Positions 30,901-39,800 of a stretch of 64,000 nt of DNA are shown here, piece after piece (position 1 is the first letter of the stretch; each line of letters opens with the position of its first letter). The notes under the pieces were generated by a model. The model was not told where the DNA came from. It saw nothing but the letters and a program-made list of their open reading frames with translations, and did not search any database. The translations under genes were made by a program, and so were the position numbers. Origin of the DNA: Bombyx mori (lineage: Eukaryota; Arthropoda; Insecta; Lepidoptera; Bombycidae). The stretch is from NCBI RefSeq assembly GCF_030269925.1, contig NC_085108.1, positions 8,184,001 through 8,248,000 on the forward strand. The letters run 5' to 3'.

Positions 30901-32150
30901 CATGTGAGTGGCCGGCATAAGTGTGGAATGGGATCGTTTGCATACGTTTGCCGCTAGGGGCGCTGTTCCAACTGCATACCAAATTGGGCTAACTTTTACG
31001 CTATCGAGAACGTTAAAAAACTCGCACTAAGCACACTGAACATTACAACAAAACATTAGTTATCAAATAAATTGAGCCGCCAGTTTGAAAACAGTTTTAT
31101 TCTAGTCTAACGGTATATTCAATTTAGTCTGTGAACGACGATACCCGCTTAAAACCAAATAGTTCCTAACATCATCTGTTCGTCTGCTGTGACTGTGTGT
31201 GTTAAACTCACAACGATACACATAGATTCGAACAATACCCGGTGGACACCTGTATGCTTAGTGCTTAGTACTGTTCATCTTGTGATTGATACTGAAGACC
31301 TGTATTACTTTCAGGTTTGTAGTCAGCTCTCACAGCAAGTACTTGCATAGTGCTGATGGAGTCACAGAGAAGCCCTTGTATATTGAGGACAATACGAATG
31401 GGTACTACAGTGATGCGAGCAACAGCGTTATCAGAAGGGTAAATGTGCCAAAGGTGAGTCCTATAATTTTTATGACTACGTGAAAGTCTCCGTCTTGATA
31501 ATACGCTGACTCGAAATGGAACGTAGTAGTATGATGCTCATCTGTTCCTCTATACCTCATAATTTAAAAAAAATTCACTGTAATTTGTTTTACACCTGAC
31601 GTAAGGAAGTAGTGGAGCACTCCAGTGATGAGCTTGCAACGTCTTGGTTAAGAGTCTCGTATAATAGGCACTGGGTTACAAGGCTTTCACTTAATACACG
31701 ATTATCTGTGTCGAAACATCCATTGAAAATGTTCCTCGTATCCAATAGGTTTCTGTGACCTTCTAAATAAATAAATAAAAATATTTTTCAAGTAGCTTTA
31801 CTGGCTCTCGTAAAATACAGTCTCACCGAGAGCTGGCAAGAAACTCAGGACTTCGACAGATCAAGGTATCAATATCAAACATGCTTAACTAAATAGTGTT
31901 CATTTTCTAGGAGCCCTCTCCTACCTATATGGCCCCGGTGGAAACACGCAGAAAATCTATCCATCCGGTTCCGGAAAACTCCGAAGAAGTCGGGAAGAAG
32001 CGCAAGAAACACTCGCACAAAAAGAAGGGGAAAGGTAAAAGCCACAAGAAGCACCGGAAAGACGAAAAGAGACGAAGATATAACAGAATTTCCTCTGAAG
32101 TTGATAAGAATGTTGTTTCATTAGAAGACAATAGTGCTAATAAAAAATAA
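14772..32150 (+). CDS. Secreted SVWC-domain (Vago-like) protein with long charged tail
   Basis: Twelve exons joined by GT-AG introns with matching phases: 14772-14853, 15966-16086, 16788-16883, 19856-19990, 20612-20759, 21292-21344, 22028-22115, 23593-23676, 23913-24073, 24411-24503, 31315-31453, 31911-32150 (stop); about 479 aa. Residues 1-17 are a signal peptide ([17 protein letters not shown]). Residues ~29-101 hold eight cysteines in the pattern of the single-domain von Willebrand type C fold (C..SC..RC..GC..EC..FPFCC..RC), known from arthropod Vago-type antiviral or immune-responsive secreted proteins. The remaining ~375 residues are unlike usual short SVWC proteins: charged, E/K-rich, a likely coiled-coil stretch in exon 9, and a Lys/His-rich end ([20 protein letters not shown]). 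An AATAAA overlaps the stop. Introns hold many transposons, including a 5.2-kb LTR element in intron 10. The function of the tail is unknown. Confidence 0.85.
15057..15400 (-). mobile_element. Jockey/CR1-type LINE 3' end
   Basis: Reverse copy of the last ~340 bp of the LINE at 6061-8740, starting with a T-rich run (poly(A)) and encoding [20 protein letters not shown] on the minus strand. 5'-truncated. Lies in intron 1 of the SVWC gene. Confidence 0.85.
15534..15709. mobile_element. Palindromic MITE, copy 1
   Basis: About 175 bp with ~65-bp inverted arms: 'gtgtgcttagtgcgagtttt' at the left returns as its complement 'aaaactcgttctaagcacac' at the right. The arms also share 'cgttctcgatagcgtaaaag'-type sequence. 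The short centre contains 'gccctTAGCGGCAAACGT'. Other copies are at 23284, 30266, 47884 and 56229. Confidence 0.8.
16129..16580 (+). mobile_element. Bm1-type SINE, full length
   Basis: Complete copy within intron 2 of the SVWC gene, with tRNA-like head, body and 'catctaagcaataaaaaa' end. Confidence 0.9.
16910..17117. repeat. Interspersed repeat, left half (split by Tc1)
   Basis: Starts 'gtagtcccgcggtagtcgaa' and pairs with 18692-18903. Together they match the unbroken copy at 46988-47443. The Tc1 element 17120-18689 sits between them. Confidence 0.7.
17120..18689 (+). mobile_element. Tc1-type transposon with long inverted repeats
   Basis: A 1,570-bp element with imperfect terminal inverted repeats of about 138 bp (17120-17257 and 18552-18689), starting 'cactcgggtgcaat'. 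TA target duplications lie at 17118-17119 and 18690-18691. The unbroken repeat at 46988-47443 shows the empty-site arrangement. It lies in intron 3 of the SVWC gene, in the same orientation. Confidence 0.9.
17451..18425 (+). pseudogene. Tc1 transposase (DD34E), inactivated
   Basis: An N-terminal pair of helix-turn-helix domains ([20 protein letters not shown]; later SRWTVRRRL) is followed by a catalytic domain. The second and third catalytic residues are present ([10 protein letters not shown] and [11 protein letters not shown], 34 residues apart). The first catalytic Asp is replaced by Asn ([10 protein letters not shown] where relatives have SDES). A stop codon at 18069-18071 interrupts the frame, and the segment between TELVLS and [10 protein letters not shown] is shorter than in relatives, consistent with an in-frame deletion. 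Any one of these would disable the enzyme. Confidence 0.9.
18692..18903. repeat. Interspersed repeat, right half
   Basis: 'tgtgcgtcaaatacatggtagtgtgtgtaatg' onward matches 47228-47443. Ends 'ttcacgtattaatatatag'. Non-coding; the TA-flanked Tc1 element separates it from 16910-17117. Confidence 0.7.
18960..19328 (+). repeat. LINE 3' region interrupted by a hAT MITE
   Basis: GC-rich sequence without an open frame (caccgtactcgtagagctcgg, gttcttctcggcgcgttgcg). After the MITE it continues at 19592 as 'cctggctgagcctttactcgcccacctgtcctgg' to an A run at 19673-19677. The tail matches the reversed copy at 10805-10890. Confidence 0.55.
19329..19591. mobile_element. hAT-type MITE, copy 1
   Basis: 263 bp with ~15-bp terminal inverted repeats (caatggcggatccag and, reversed, caagggcggatccag). 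An exact 8-bp target duplication CCTGGCTG lies at 19321-19328 and 19592-19599. Length of duplication and end sequence fit hAT. Non-coding. Confidence 0.85.
20180..20445 (+). mobile_element. Jockey/CR1-type LINE 3' end
   Basis: Begins 'ttttttgccacgtaccatccgg' near 20224 and continues to 'agagcaataaaaaaaac'. 5'-truncated copy of the end of 6061-8740. In intron 4 of the SVWC gene. Confidence 0.8.
20778..21020 (-). mobile_element. Bm1-type SINE, 5'-truncated
   Basis: Reverse copy lacking the tRNA-like head. Runs from the tail side 'attgcttaggtgggtgtgcg' to 'cctacccgcgcggactctc'. Directly follows exon 5 of the SVWC gene. A decayed SINE piece follows at 21110-21200. Confidence 0.85.
21569..21767. 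mobile_element. hAT-type MITE, copy 2
   Basis: 199 bp, same ends as 19329-19591 (caacggcggatccag ... ctggatccgcccttg), with an exact 8-bp target duplication TATTTAAC at 21561-21568 and 21768-21775. Contains a G-run and C-run near the left end (ggggggggtcatggggtcat). Confidence 0.85.
21800..21925 (+). repeat. RTE-type LINE 3' tail with (GAT)n
   Basis: 'ggagaggcctatgtccagcagtgaattg' followed by (GAT)n at 21898-21924 is the common 3' end of insect RTE LINEs. The same motif occurs at 41550-41580. Not a gene. Confidence 0.55.
22440..22640 (+). mobile_element. RTE-type LINE C-terminal fragment
   Basis: Encodes, with breaks, the sequence [17 protein letters not shown] and later [17 protein letters not shown], typical of the extreme C-terminus of RTE LINE proteins. 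Contains a (GA)n run at 22520-22540. A second copy lies at 50360-50525. Confidence 0.65.
23284..23459. mobile_element. Palindromic MITE, copy 2
   Basis: Same structure as 15534-15709: inverted arms from 'cagtgtgcttattgcgag' to 'ctcactaagcacacag'. Lies in intron 7 of the SVWC gene. Confidence 0.8.
23765..23890 (-). repeat. LINE 3' tail, reverse copy next to exon 9
   Basis: Reverse of the tail at 2800-2945 (ctgatatccttgagaggc... ggtgagctcacggggctcaaacc... agcaagagcagtgcttcgcag). It ends about 20 bp before the acceptor of SVWC exon 9, so that intron's polypyrimidine region adjoins mobile sequence. Confidence 0.65.
24530..24750 (+). mobile_element. Bm1-type SINE, 5'-truncated
   Basis: Begins 'cgcgcgggtgggtaccacc' and ends 'catctaagcaataaataaaa'. 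Lies 27 bp after SVWC exon 10. Confidence 0.85.
25013..25187 (+). repeat. 5' LTR
   Basis: 175 bp, beginning TGTAGG and ending CGTACA. Same length as the 3' LTR at 30040-30214, with differences at A/G near position 7, A/C in 'catcgc(a/c)tgc', and T/C in 'gcaa(t/c)cgtaca'. Confidence 0.85.
25297..26120 (+). pseudogene. Retrotransposon Gag, interrupted
   Basis: Structural protein of the retrotransposon. It begins MAQADADDF at 25297 and has the CsRn1-type capsid motif [20 protein letters not shown] stop at 25516-25518 interrupts the frame, which resumes at once in the same frame (to 25866). The frame then shifts, and 25887-26120 continues with an Arg-rich segment and a CHCC finger (C at ~26049, spaced C-x3-H-x8-C-x3-C). 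Confidence 0.8.
26129..29331 (+). pseudogene. Retrotransposon Pol (PR-RT-RNaseH-IN), frameshifted
   Basis: Polyprotein that matures Gag, copies the RNA and inserts the DNA. Protease at 26129-26533 with the active-site motif [10 protein letters not shown]. Frame changes near 26490. Reverse transcriptase and RNase H follow in 26487-28082 ([10 protein letters not shown] near 27157; RNase [15 protein letters not shown] near 27618). After a stop, 28138-28695 carries integrase with an HHCC zinc region (H...H...C..C), Asp residues in HLDLVG and TSDQGT, and Glu just before a premature stop at about 28695. The integrase C-terminus continues in another frame at 28717-29331. At least three breaks make it inactive. 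Confidence 0.85.
29585..29815 (+). pseudogene. Env-like membrane-anchor tail remnant
   Basis: Between integrase and the 3' LTR lies a 76-codon open segment ending in TAA at 29813-29815. It encodes a clear transmembrane helix (~19 hydrophobic residues at about 29600-29656), a basic Cys-Arg-rich stop-transfer segment, and a ~50-residue tail. This is the architecture of the end of an insect retrovirus-type envelope. Nothing resembling the larger ectodomain is left: only ~250 bp separate it from integrase, with a short open segment in another frame at 29480-29572. I infer an envelope-like third gene that has mostly been deleted; another small membrane ORF is possible. Confidence 0.5.
30021..30039 (+). 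other. Polypurine tract of the LTR element
   Basis: 'aaaaaacggaggggcttat' lies immediately before the 3' LTR, where plus-strand priming occurs. Confidence 0.7.
30040..30214 (+). repeat. 3' LTR
   Basis: 175 bp, TGTAGG...CGTACA, nearly identical to the 5' LTR. Preceded by the polypurine tract. Confidence 0.85.
30266..31038. mobile_element. Palindromic MITE, copy 3, split by another MITE
   Basis: The left arm (tgtgcttattgcgagctttttaacg...) is at 30266-30322 and the right half (centre 'gtttgccgctaggggcgctg' and right arm) at 30921-31038. The element 30326-30917 is inserted in the left arm region. Confidence 0.8.
30326..30917. mobile_element. PIF/Harbinger-type non-autonomous element
   Basis: 592 bp with short terminal inverted repeats (taccggtcactcac and, reversed, tgccggccactcac; a longer imperfect match includes 'atgcgcac'). 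The 3-bp target duplication TAA (30323-30325, 30918-30920) is the pattern of PIF/Harbinger. I see no convincing transposase frame. Confidence 0.7.
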
Positions 32151-32391
32151 ATACGGACTTCATTTAGTCAACCTTTATTTTAAACTTAGTTCAATCTCAG
32201 AAAAGATATAATTAATTTACGAACGCAATAGCTAAGACCCAGTGGTTTTTCAAAAACCGTGGGTCGAGATAATCAGTAGTAAGTCGCAGGCTCGCTTGCA
32301 AAATGACGCCAAGTATGGTAAAAACTAAAAAATGGTAATAAAAATAGCTATAATAAAATCCTCAAATATCTTCGGACGTAGGGTCACAAAG

Positions 32392-32828
32392 TTTTTTTTT
32401 ATAGCTTAGATGAGTGGGCGAGCTCACAGCCCACCTGGTGTTAAGTGGTTATTGGAGCCCATAGACATCTAGAACGTATATGCGCCACCCACCTTGAGGT
32501 GTAAGTTCTAAGGTCTCAAGTATAGTTACAACGACTGCCCCGCCCTTCAAACCGAAACGCATCACTGCTTCACGGCAGAAATAGGCAGGGCAGTGGTACG
32601 AACCCGTGCGGAATCACAAGTTTACCATGAGATATACGCAAATCATAATTTTGCGGGTTTGATTTTTACTACACAATGGTATTCCTTCACCGTGCAAGTC
32701 GATCGTGAACATTTGTCAAGTACGTATTTCATTAGAAAAATTGGTACCCGCCTGCGGGATTCGAACACCGGTACTATCGCTCAACACGAATGCACCCAGA
32801 CGTCTTATCCATTAGGCCACGACGACGA
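32392..32828 (-). mobile_element. Bm1-type SINE, full length
   Basis: Reverse copy from the T-rich tail through body to tRNA-like head (cattaggccacgacgacga). Lies between the SVWC and LYRM4 genes. A decayed SINE fragment follows at 32940-33010. Confidence 0.9.
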
Positions 32829-33425
32829 CATCTTATGTATTCGTAGAGTATGTAAATAAAAAACTAACACACGCGACTAATTAAAATTCTGTAAATAGTA
32901 AAGTTGATTCTTCAATAGTTTCTCAATTGTTGTTGTACTACTTAATGACTGTCCCACCCTTCAAACCGCAACACATGGTTGCTTCAATTCAGAAATAGGC
33001 AATGTGGAACTGACGTTACTCCTTATCATCAGTAAATGCCATTACTGGCCATTCTCTGCTAAACTCTTTAGTACCTTATATACGGACCTCGGAAAGAGTC
33101 TAATTTATAATAACTGCAAGTCAACATCAGCACACAGCCTATTTCCAGTATTTCCAAAAAAGTTAGATTATCATCTTTAATTATCACACCTTCTCCCATT
33201 CGATTAGGTTAAATTATTTTATGATGCATACCTGTGTATATGCATACCACATATACATTTAATTGTACTTTTAGTAACAAAACCAATTATAATTATTTAA
33301 ATGAAAGTTCTGAGACCCCTACAGATTTAATTTGAATAAAAAACTCTGCATTATACTATTTATTAGTCAAATGTACATTATACATTACAGATGTTTCATA
33401 ATAATATACAATTATAAACATGAAG

Positions 33426-35656
33426 CTACCGCAGATTTTCGATAACAAGTTTTTCTGTTTTATACATATTTCCAATGGCTGCCTGTAAAACAAGATGATT
33501 TCATATATGAATTAATCACAATAGTTTAACCTTTTAGTGCAGTTAGATCAGAGGTGGGGTGTAGTGGTAGTTTTCCAATTACAGAGCATAATGCGACTCA
33601 GTGACGCACAATGCCAAATTATGCTGAAGCTTAATTGGAACGTGAATTAGTTTTGAAATGCATCAGCAGAGTGCGCTAAGTTAGCACAGTCTTAATTAAC
33701 ATTGATTATTTCTAAGAAACTACGACGAAACGAAAGCCTTACAATTTTTTTCAACATTAAATAATATTACTAACGATAATATAAACAAAATTTCGATCAA
33801 TGCCAACTTAAAGAAAAAACACTTGTCAATTTTCTGTCACTGAGTCGGTATCGATTGCGAGTATCACGCGAGAGCAGTACTTTTGAGAGTGCTCAATTGT
33901 GCTTCGAGTTGCTGCAGTTGGAACATTCAACGTTGAGCATTATGCCGCATAATGAGCTCTTGTGCTGTAATTGGAAAACTACCAGAGTGAGCCTGAATAG
34001 ATTGGTACCATAATCTCTCCCAGCTCTCTCAGCTCAGCTCGGCAACCACATTTTCTTATTTGAATGAGAAAAAGATCAGTTGTTTAATATTTTGATCAAA
34101 TCAACATTTCAAACCCATCACAGTAGGGATGAAGTATACTTTATTTTCATTAATAGAAATTTTAGAAAATTGGTTCTCCTTTCCTGCTCCTGAAGACCAA
34201 CACTGCAAAATGCACTGCAATAAGACTAAGGACAAATTGTAAAAAGCAAAAGGTGGCAGATTTCCCATTGTAATGTTTATAGACTACCGTTACCACTTAA
34301 CTGATGTGATATAAAGGAAACCAAGATATAAATATAATACTTTTCTAAATAAAATATAAGCTAATTATCACATGTGTTTGATAACATAAATGAAACATAT
34401 TCACACACCTGTCTCCTGATAACATTTAAATTTTCTTTTCCAAATTCAAACTCTTTCTTCACAATCTTAACATCAGACACATTTTTATTATCTTTAAAAG
34501 CATCTCGAATTCTTCTTAGTGCGTATGCTCTGAAAGGATGAATGGTTAAAATTTAGCATTTTTTGATAAATTGTTGATTAATTAATTCATAATTTATTGA
34601 GGCTTTGAAAATCTCGTTCATTTTAATTACTGTAACTCTGATGCTGTAGTTATTAATTGAGGCTGATTTTTTTATTTAATTATCTAATTAAGTTTGCTTA
34701 AAATGTGTCTTGTCCGCCTAAAAAACTAAAATAACAATTTAAATGCATGAAAATGATAATCATTTATAGCATCATCATCAGTCTACATAATTTTACTGGA
34801 CATAGGCCATCCTCAAGCTTCACCACAGTGACTGATCCTAAGCTGTTCAAATCTGACAGATTCTCACAACTTCAACATACTGTGGGTCTACCTTCTGGAA
34901 GGATTACTTGTACTACAGATTTTGGTGTAGAGTTGCAATAGTGACCATTTTTTCTATGAGCTATATGCCCCTCACAGTGCTAATTTAAACTCGTTGATTA
35001 CTTATCATAATGAGTAATTAATATTAATGAAGTGCATTAATATCACATTCATCATTCCATTTACCTGACTCATTTCAATTATTATCCAAATAATTGATTC
35101 CAAACAAGCTTGATAATTTTTGATTGCGTTGAAATTCATTTTTTTCGCTTTTTTTTTATAGCAAGGGTGGACGAGCTCACAGCCCACCTGGTGTTAAGTG
35201 GTTACCGGAGCACATAGACATCAACAATGTAAAGGCCGCCACCCACCTTGAGATATAAAGTCTAAGGTCTCAGTATAGTTACAATGGCTGCCCCAGCCCC
35301 TTCAAACCGAAACGCATTACTGATTCATGGCAGAAATAGGCGGAGTGGTGGTACCTACCCGTGCGGACTCTGAAGACGTCCTACCACCAGTAAATACATT
35401 TACTTAAGCCTAATAGAATTTGGTAGCCACATATCATGACAAAATTAAAAATGTATTGACTTTGTTTGTAATTTAAGAAGGTAACAAAATTATGCTTTTG
35501 TGTTCACTAGTAACGTTGGAGTAAATCTTTCATTTGTTTTAGGTTATATAATGGTGCAAAACATTACCTGAAATTATAGTTAGGGAACTTCTGGGATTCT
35601 CTGAGAAGCAATTTATAGAGAGATAATATTTGTATTTTAGGTATCGCGCCAGACAT
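33426..35656 (-). CDS. Lyrm4: LYRM4 / ISD11, iron-sulfur cluster assembly factor
   Basis: Small mitochondrial matrix protein that binds and stabilises the cysteine desulfurase NFS1 together with acyl carrier protein. Three exons on the minus strand: 35568-35656 (start MSGAIPKIQILSLYKLLLRE), 34409-34529, 33426-33482 (stop); 88 aa, close to the 91 aa of human LYRM4. The LYR-type N-terminal motif is LYKLLLRES, followed by FPNYNFR|AYALRRIRDAF and, at the end, RRQ|AAIGNMYKTEKLVIENL. These match the family from end to end, and the intron positions fall in phases 2 and 0 with GT-AG borders. A TTTATT (reverse polyadenylation signal) lies at 33358. It is head-to-head with the GT31 gene and tail-to-tail with the SVWC gene. 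Confidence 0.93.
33567..33987. mobile_element. MITE with ~19-bp inverted ends, copy 1
   Basis: Starts 'ggtagttttccaattacag' and ends 'ctgtaattggaaaactacc'. A second copy at 54092-54464 is nearly collinear but has two internal deletions. No coding capacity. Lies within LYRM4 intron 2. Confidence 0.75.
35149..35398 (-). mobile_element. Bm1-type SINE, 5'-truncated
   Basis: Reverse copy in LYRM4 intron 1, from T-rich tail (ttttttttatagcaagggtgg) to 'cgtgcggactctgaagacg'. Confidence 0.85.
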
Positions 35657-36861
35657 TTCGCTTTATTATTCGACAAGCTTATTAAAAACTATAATATATT
35701 GATAAAAGGTAATACCCAATGATATTTGTCTTACGAATTGTTATGACCAGTTATGACATTACACTCCAGTTTTTTTATGTAAACAAAAATTAGACGTTCC
35801 GTATTACACGGTGTTAAACCTTTATTTGTTATAAAATAAATTTATCGTGCAAAACTTTTGAATTGTGATAATAAATGTAAAAGAAGGTAAATTCGTAAGT
35901 TTCGCGTCTGGGTAGAAGTTTCAATTCGACTTTGATTATTAGTCACAATTTACACTAGTAAGGATGTAAATTTAAGTAGCCTTTGTCTAGCTACACTACA
36001 GGATACCGAAAAGTGTACATTGTCAATTTGGTCTAACGTCAGTAACATCTGATTTGACATTCCCGATGTTTTAATAACATTTGCGATCTGATAATTACAA
36101 ATTCAAATATTGTTATGCTCGTCAGCCGTCATTCTAAGACATATATAGGTACTTACTAAATTAAACAGTGAGTTAAAAGTTTGATGAAATTTAAATTATT
36201 TTAACCAAATTATCCAAAGGAAACAAACAACAAAAGTACTTTGTTTACAAGACTAGCGAAGAAAATTGTCATATTTTTGTCAAAGAAGTTAGGATTTCTA
36301 GACCATTTTTAAAAATTCACTTGCCTGCACATTTTGTTGTGTAACTTAGCGGAAGATGATTACTAAACATGTTTTGTATGTAAATCACTTAATATGTGTT
36401 ATGTCAAGTTATGAAAGTTAGCAAAGGAATACAATTTACATACCATGTAACACAAATATTACATACCATGAAATGCCTAATATTAACTTTAATTTTTAAA
36501 AACAATTTTCAAAACTAAAAAGAAATAAAGAGACTATTTCGCTTGGTCATTGAAATAATTATCAGGTTAAAATCTAAAATTCTAAACAGATACTATAATA
36601 ATAAAAAACAAATTAATGATGAAAATTGAATATCATTAATTAAGTTGCAATGGAAATTAAATTAAATATTATCCATAGTAAAAAAGTAAAGTAATTATAT
36701 AAGAAGTAGTTTAATATTAATGTATTTGTAATTCAATCCTCATATCTCAAGGAATCTTGTGCTCTTTATATTCTGATTTCTTGTGTGGCCCCTGTGGTTG
36801 CTGATTAAAACAGGCAACCATGAGCCATCTGCCATCCTGGCTACTAAATTATTGATTTCAG
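35657..36861. promoter_or_regulatory. Divergent intergenic region, possible shared promoter
   Basis: 1.2 kb between the start codons of LYRM4 (minus) and the GT31 gene (plus). AT-rich, without recognisable transposons, unlike most of this window, which suggests constraint. No TATA or initiator was chosen with confidence. A 5' untranslated exon for the GT31 gene probably lies here, since its first coding exon starts at a splice acceptor (ttgatttcag, 36852-36861). Confidence 0.4.
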
Positions 36862-36864
36862 TTC

Positions 36865-39800
36865 ATGGAATATTCACCATCGCACAAGAATTGGCATGAT
36901 GAGGAAAGATATCACGTGCACAGCGATGAGAGTCCTGTATTGTCTTACAGGTAATTAAAATTAATTGAAATGTATTAAATCTTACTGGTTCTTTTATATA
37001 GAAGTTGCATTAAACTATTATTTATTAAAATTAACATTCGTTGACATTTTAAGGAGTCTGTAAACCCTAAACAACTGAGAAAGACATGAGATGGAATTAT
37101 CAAAGTTAATAATGTATTCTTAAAAACTTCAGTTATTAACTACTTTTTACTTGTGCTTATTTTAAAATTAAAATTAAAAAGTTATTTACTGCCCTTGTAG
37201 ACCGATTCTCTTACCATCCACGTAATAGTGAGTGCTTACCGTAGCTAATGAATGGCATCCAAGTCACTGCCTACCGTTAGAGTATAATATGATTCTACAT
37301 ATATACTACAAGTTCTTGTATTTTTGCGATATATGTTGTGTATATGTTTATGATCTGTAGTTACCACTTAACATAAGATGAACTATGAATTCATCTTATC
37401 TTATTCAGATGCTCAGCCATGCAAACCGGTCACATAGCCCAGTTACAGTGCTTTAATTCTACCACAGACATGAAAAATACAAAAACTACACGCAGTACTC
37501 GAATGTCAAGAGCGTCAAGGAAGAAGTCAAAAAGAGGTCCACCTTCAGCATCCTGGCCAAATTTTTCCTGTTTAGTTCAGCGGTGATATTGTTCTGTGTG
37601 CTTATGTACATACCGGTTTATAACAAAGCGAATAATCAAATATCTAAAGGTACGTATTCAAATTAATGGTTTGGTGAGAATTAACAGATAAACATCTGGC
37701 GTCGACCAGGTTTACGGGTCGATGAAAATCGTAGGGTCACGGTAATTATTGCCACAACTGGAATATGTTGATGTCCGCAGAGAGGCCAGTGCTCTGCAGT
37801 CGGTACGAGTTGAGTGATGATGATTTACACAAACAAGCAAGGGTTCACCACTCTGATAAAGTGGCGCGACATGAGAATCATCTCATCGTGGCTGTCGGAA
37901 ACTATATAGCCGATCATGCGGACCAAATGGTAAACAAACAGTCGACGTCGCCCAAAACACGTCTTTCGGATCCTACCGGTCCACGGTCCGGTGATTTTAG
38001 GTACCCCAAGCACCGGTCGTCGTTCTCGTCGAACCCGTCGCTTGTGACGAAAGGCTCGGCTTCATGGCGCTGATGGTAGCTGGGTTCCCACAGACACAGC
38101 CCACTGAGTTTCTCGCCGGATCTACTCAGTGGGTCGCGTTTCCGATCCGGTGGTAGATTCTGCGAAGCACGGCTCTTGCTAGGATTCATGTTAGCAACAT
38201 CGTCAGGTTTGAGCCCCGTGAGCTCACCTAGTTAAGGTTACGCTGATATGGTCTCTCAGGACCATCAGCTTAGGTAGAAAAAAAAAGGGTTCATCACGCA
38301 TATAAAGTGGTTGCAGTTTTAACTTTACTTTGTTCATGACAATGAGGAACTTTTATAATGGACAGCTTTTCATCTTACAGTTGTAGCCATTGTGATAGAA
38401 ACCAACAAGTTAGAACCTGAATGTAAAAAACCGTCAAGTAGCCCAAAGGGACTGGAATCTCATACCCCGTCTTTATCACTCTCTAACATCCAAACAATTG
38501 TATATGTTTCTTTCAGCTATCGTGTCCGGTTGGTCGGTTCACTCGAACCGAGACACAAAACTGTACGTCAGGCCACAGAACGTGACCGTGGTGCACGAGC
38601 CGACCGCCCTGTGCACCGGCGCCGGGCTGTTCCTGCTCATCGTCGTGTGCTCCGCCACCGGCAACTTCGAGCAGCGCCAGGCCATCAGGGACACCTGGGG
38701 CAGCCAGGCCAGATACACAGAAATAAGAAAAGTCTCCGTCAAAATACGCGAAAAGTACAAAAACTACAACTACTCGTACGATTTGATCGGTAAAAGCAAA
38801 AGAATGAAACGCGAGATCGCAGATTTGAGTAACTTACTTCCTCACTTAGCGGCCGCGCTCAGGGACAACGTTGATAATCTGGAATCAGAAGCACCCGAAA
38901 AGCGTTTTGATGACGAAATGTTACCAGAATTCGACATGAACAGAGAAATAGGGGAGCAGACCGAAAACTATGACTATAACTTCGAATCCAACGTGATGAG
39001 GATACCGCCGCGGGGCTTCGAAGACAATCCGGACTTGGATAAAGTTCTGTCTATACTCAAACTGGACAAACGCTTCCTCAAGGTGGAGGAGAAGTTGCGG
39101 AATACCAAAGTCGAACCAGACTTCAAGCTGGCGTTCATATTGGGGCTGCCAGTCAACGACTCCAACTCGGCGGTTCAGAGGAAGATCGATGAGGAAATTG
39201 ACAAGTACGGGGATATCATACAAGAAGATTTTATTGACTCGTACAACAACTTGACACTGAAATCTATTATGATGCTGAAGTGGATCAATAATAAGTGTAA
39301 AGACAAGGGTGAGTATCAGGCTGGCCTCGCCGTAGAGCCCGTGGAGACACGTAGATCCTCCATAGGAATGTGAACAGTGATGTCGTATGAAGCGTTTATT
39401 TTTGCTTACATTAGTGAATGTGTCCACGGCCCCCTGTGTTGTATCACAAGAGTACATAGGCATCACAACTTTAATATCGTCACCCATTTTGATACTTCAC
39501 GTCTAAGTCACACAGTTGTATTCTACGACGGCGATATCCACCCAGGGCACTGTAGATAGGGTAAGCAGGGTAGGGAAGACAGACGTCTTATCTCCATTAC
39601 TTCTCTACCTCCAGTAGAGCCCTCCTCTAATACAGCCCTGCCTCCAGTAGAGCATGAGCCTCCGCGACTCTACCTCTGTTTCGATTTCAGTTCGCTATAT
39701 CCTCAAAACGGACGACGACATGTACATCAACGTGGTGAACTTAGTGAATAATTTACGTAATAAATCAAAAGAATTCGACGAGAGACCGTCGAAGGGTCCG

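Noticed and set aside
32593..32859. 88-codon frame
   Set aside because: Entirely inside a reverse Bm1-type SINE; the same frame occurs in other SINE copies.
37765..38189. Open frames on both strands
   Set aside because: They lie inside a LINE 3' region repeated at 2510-2945, so they are not host exons.
38392..38793. Plus-strand open frame of 133 codons
   Set aside because: Out of frame with the GT31 exon it overlaps; no family resemblance.
38921..39487. Minus-strand frame of 188 codons
   Set aside because: Antisense of the GT31 third exon, whose product matches a known family.
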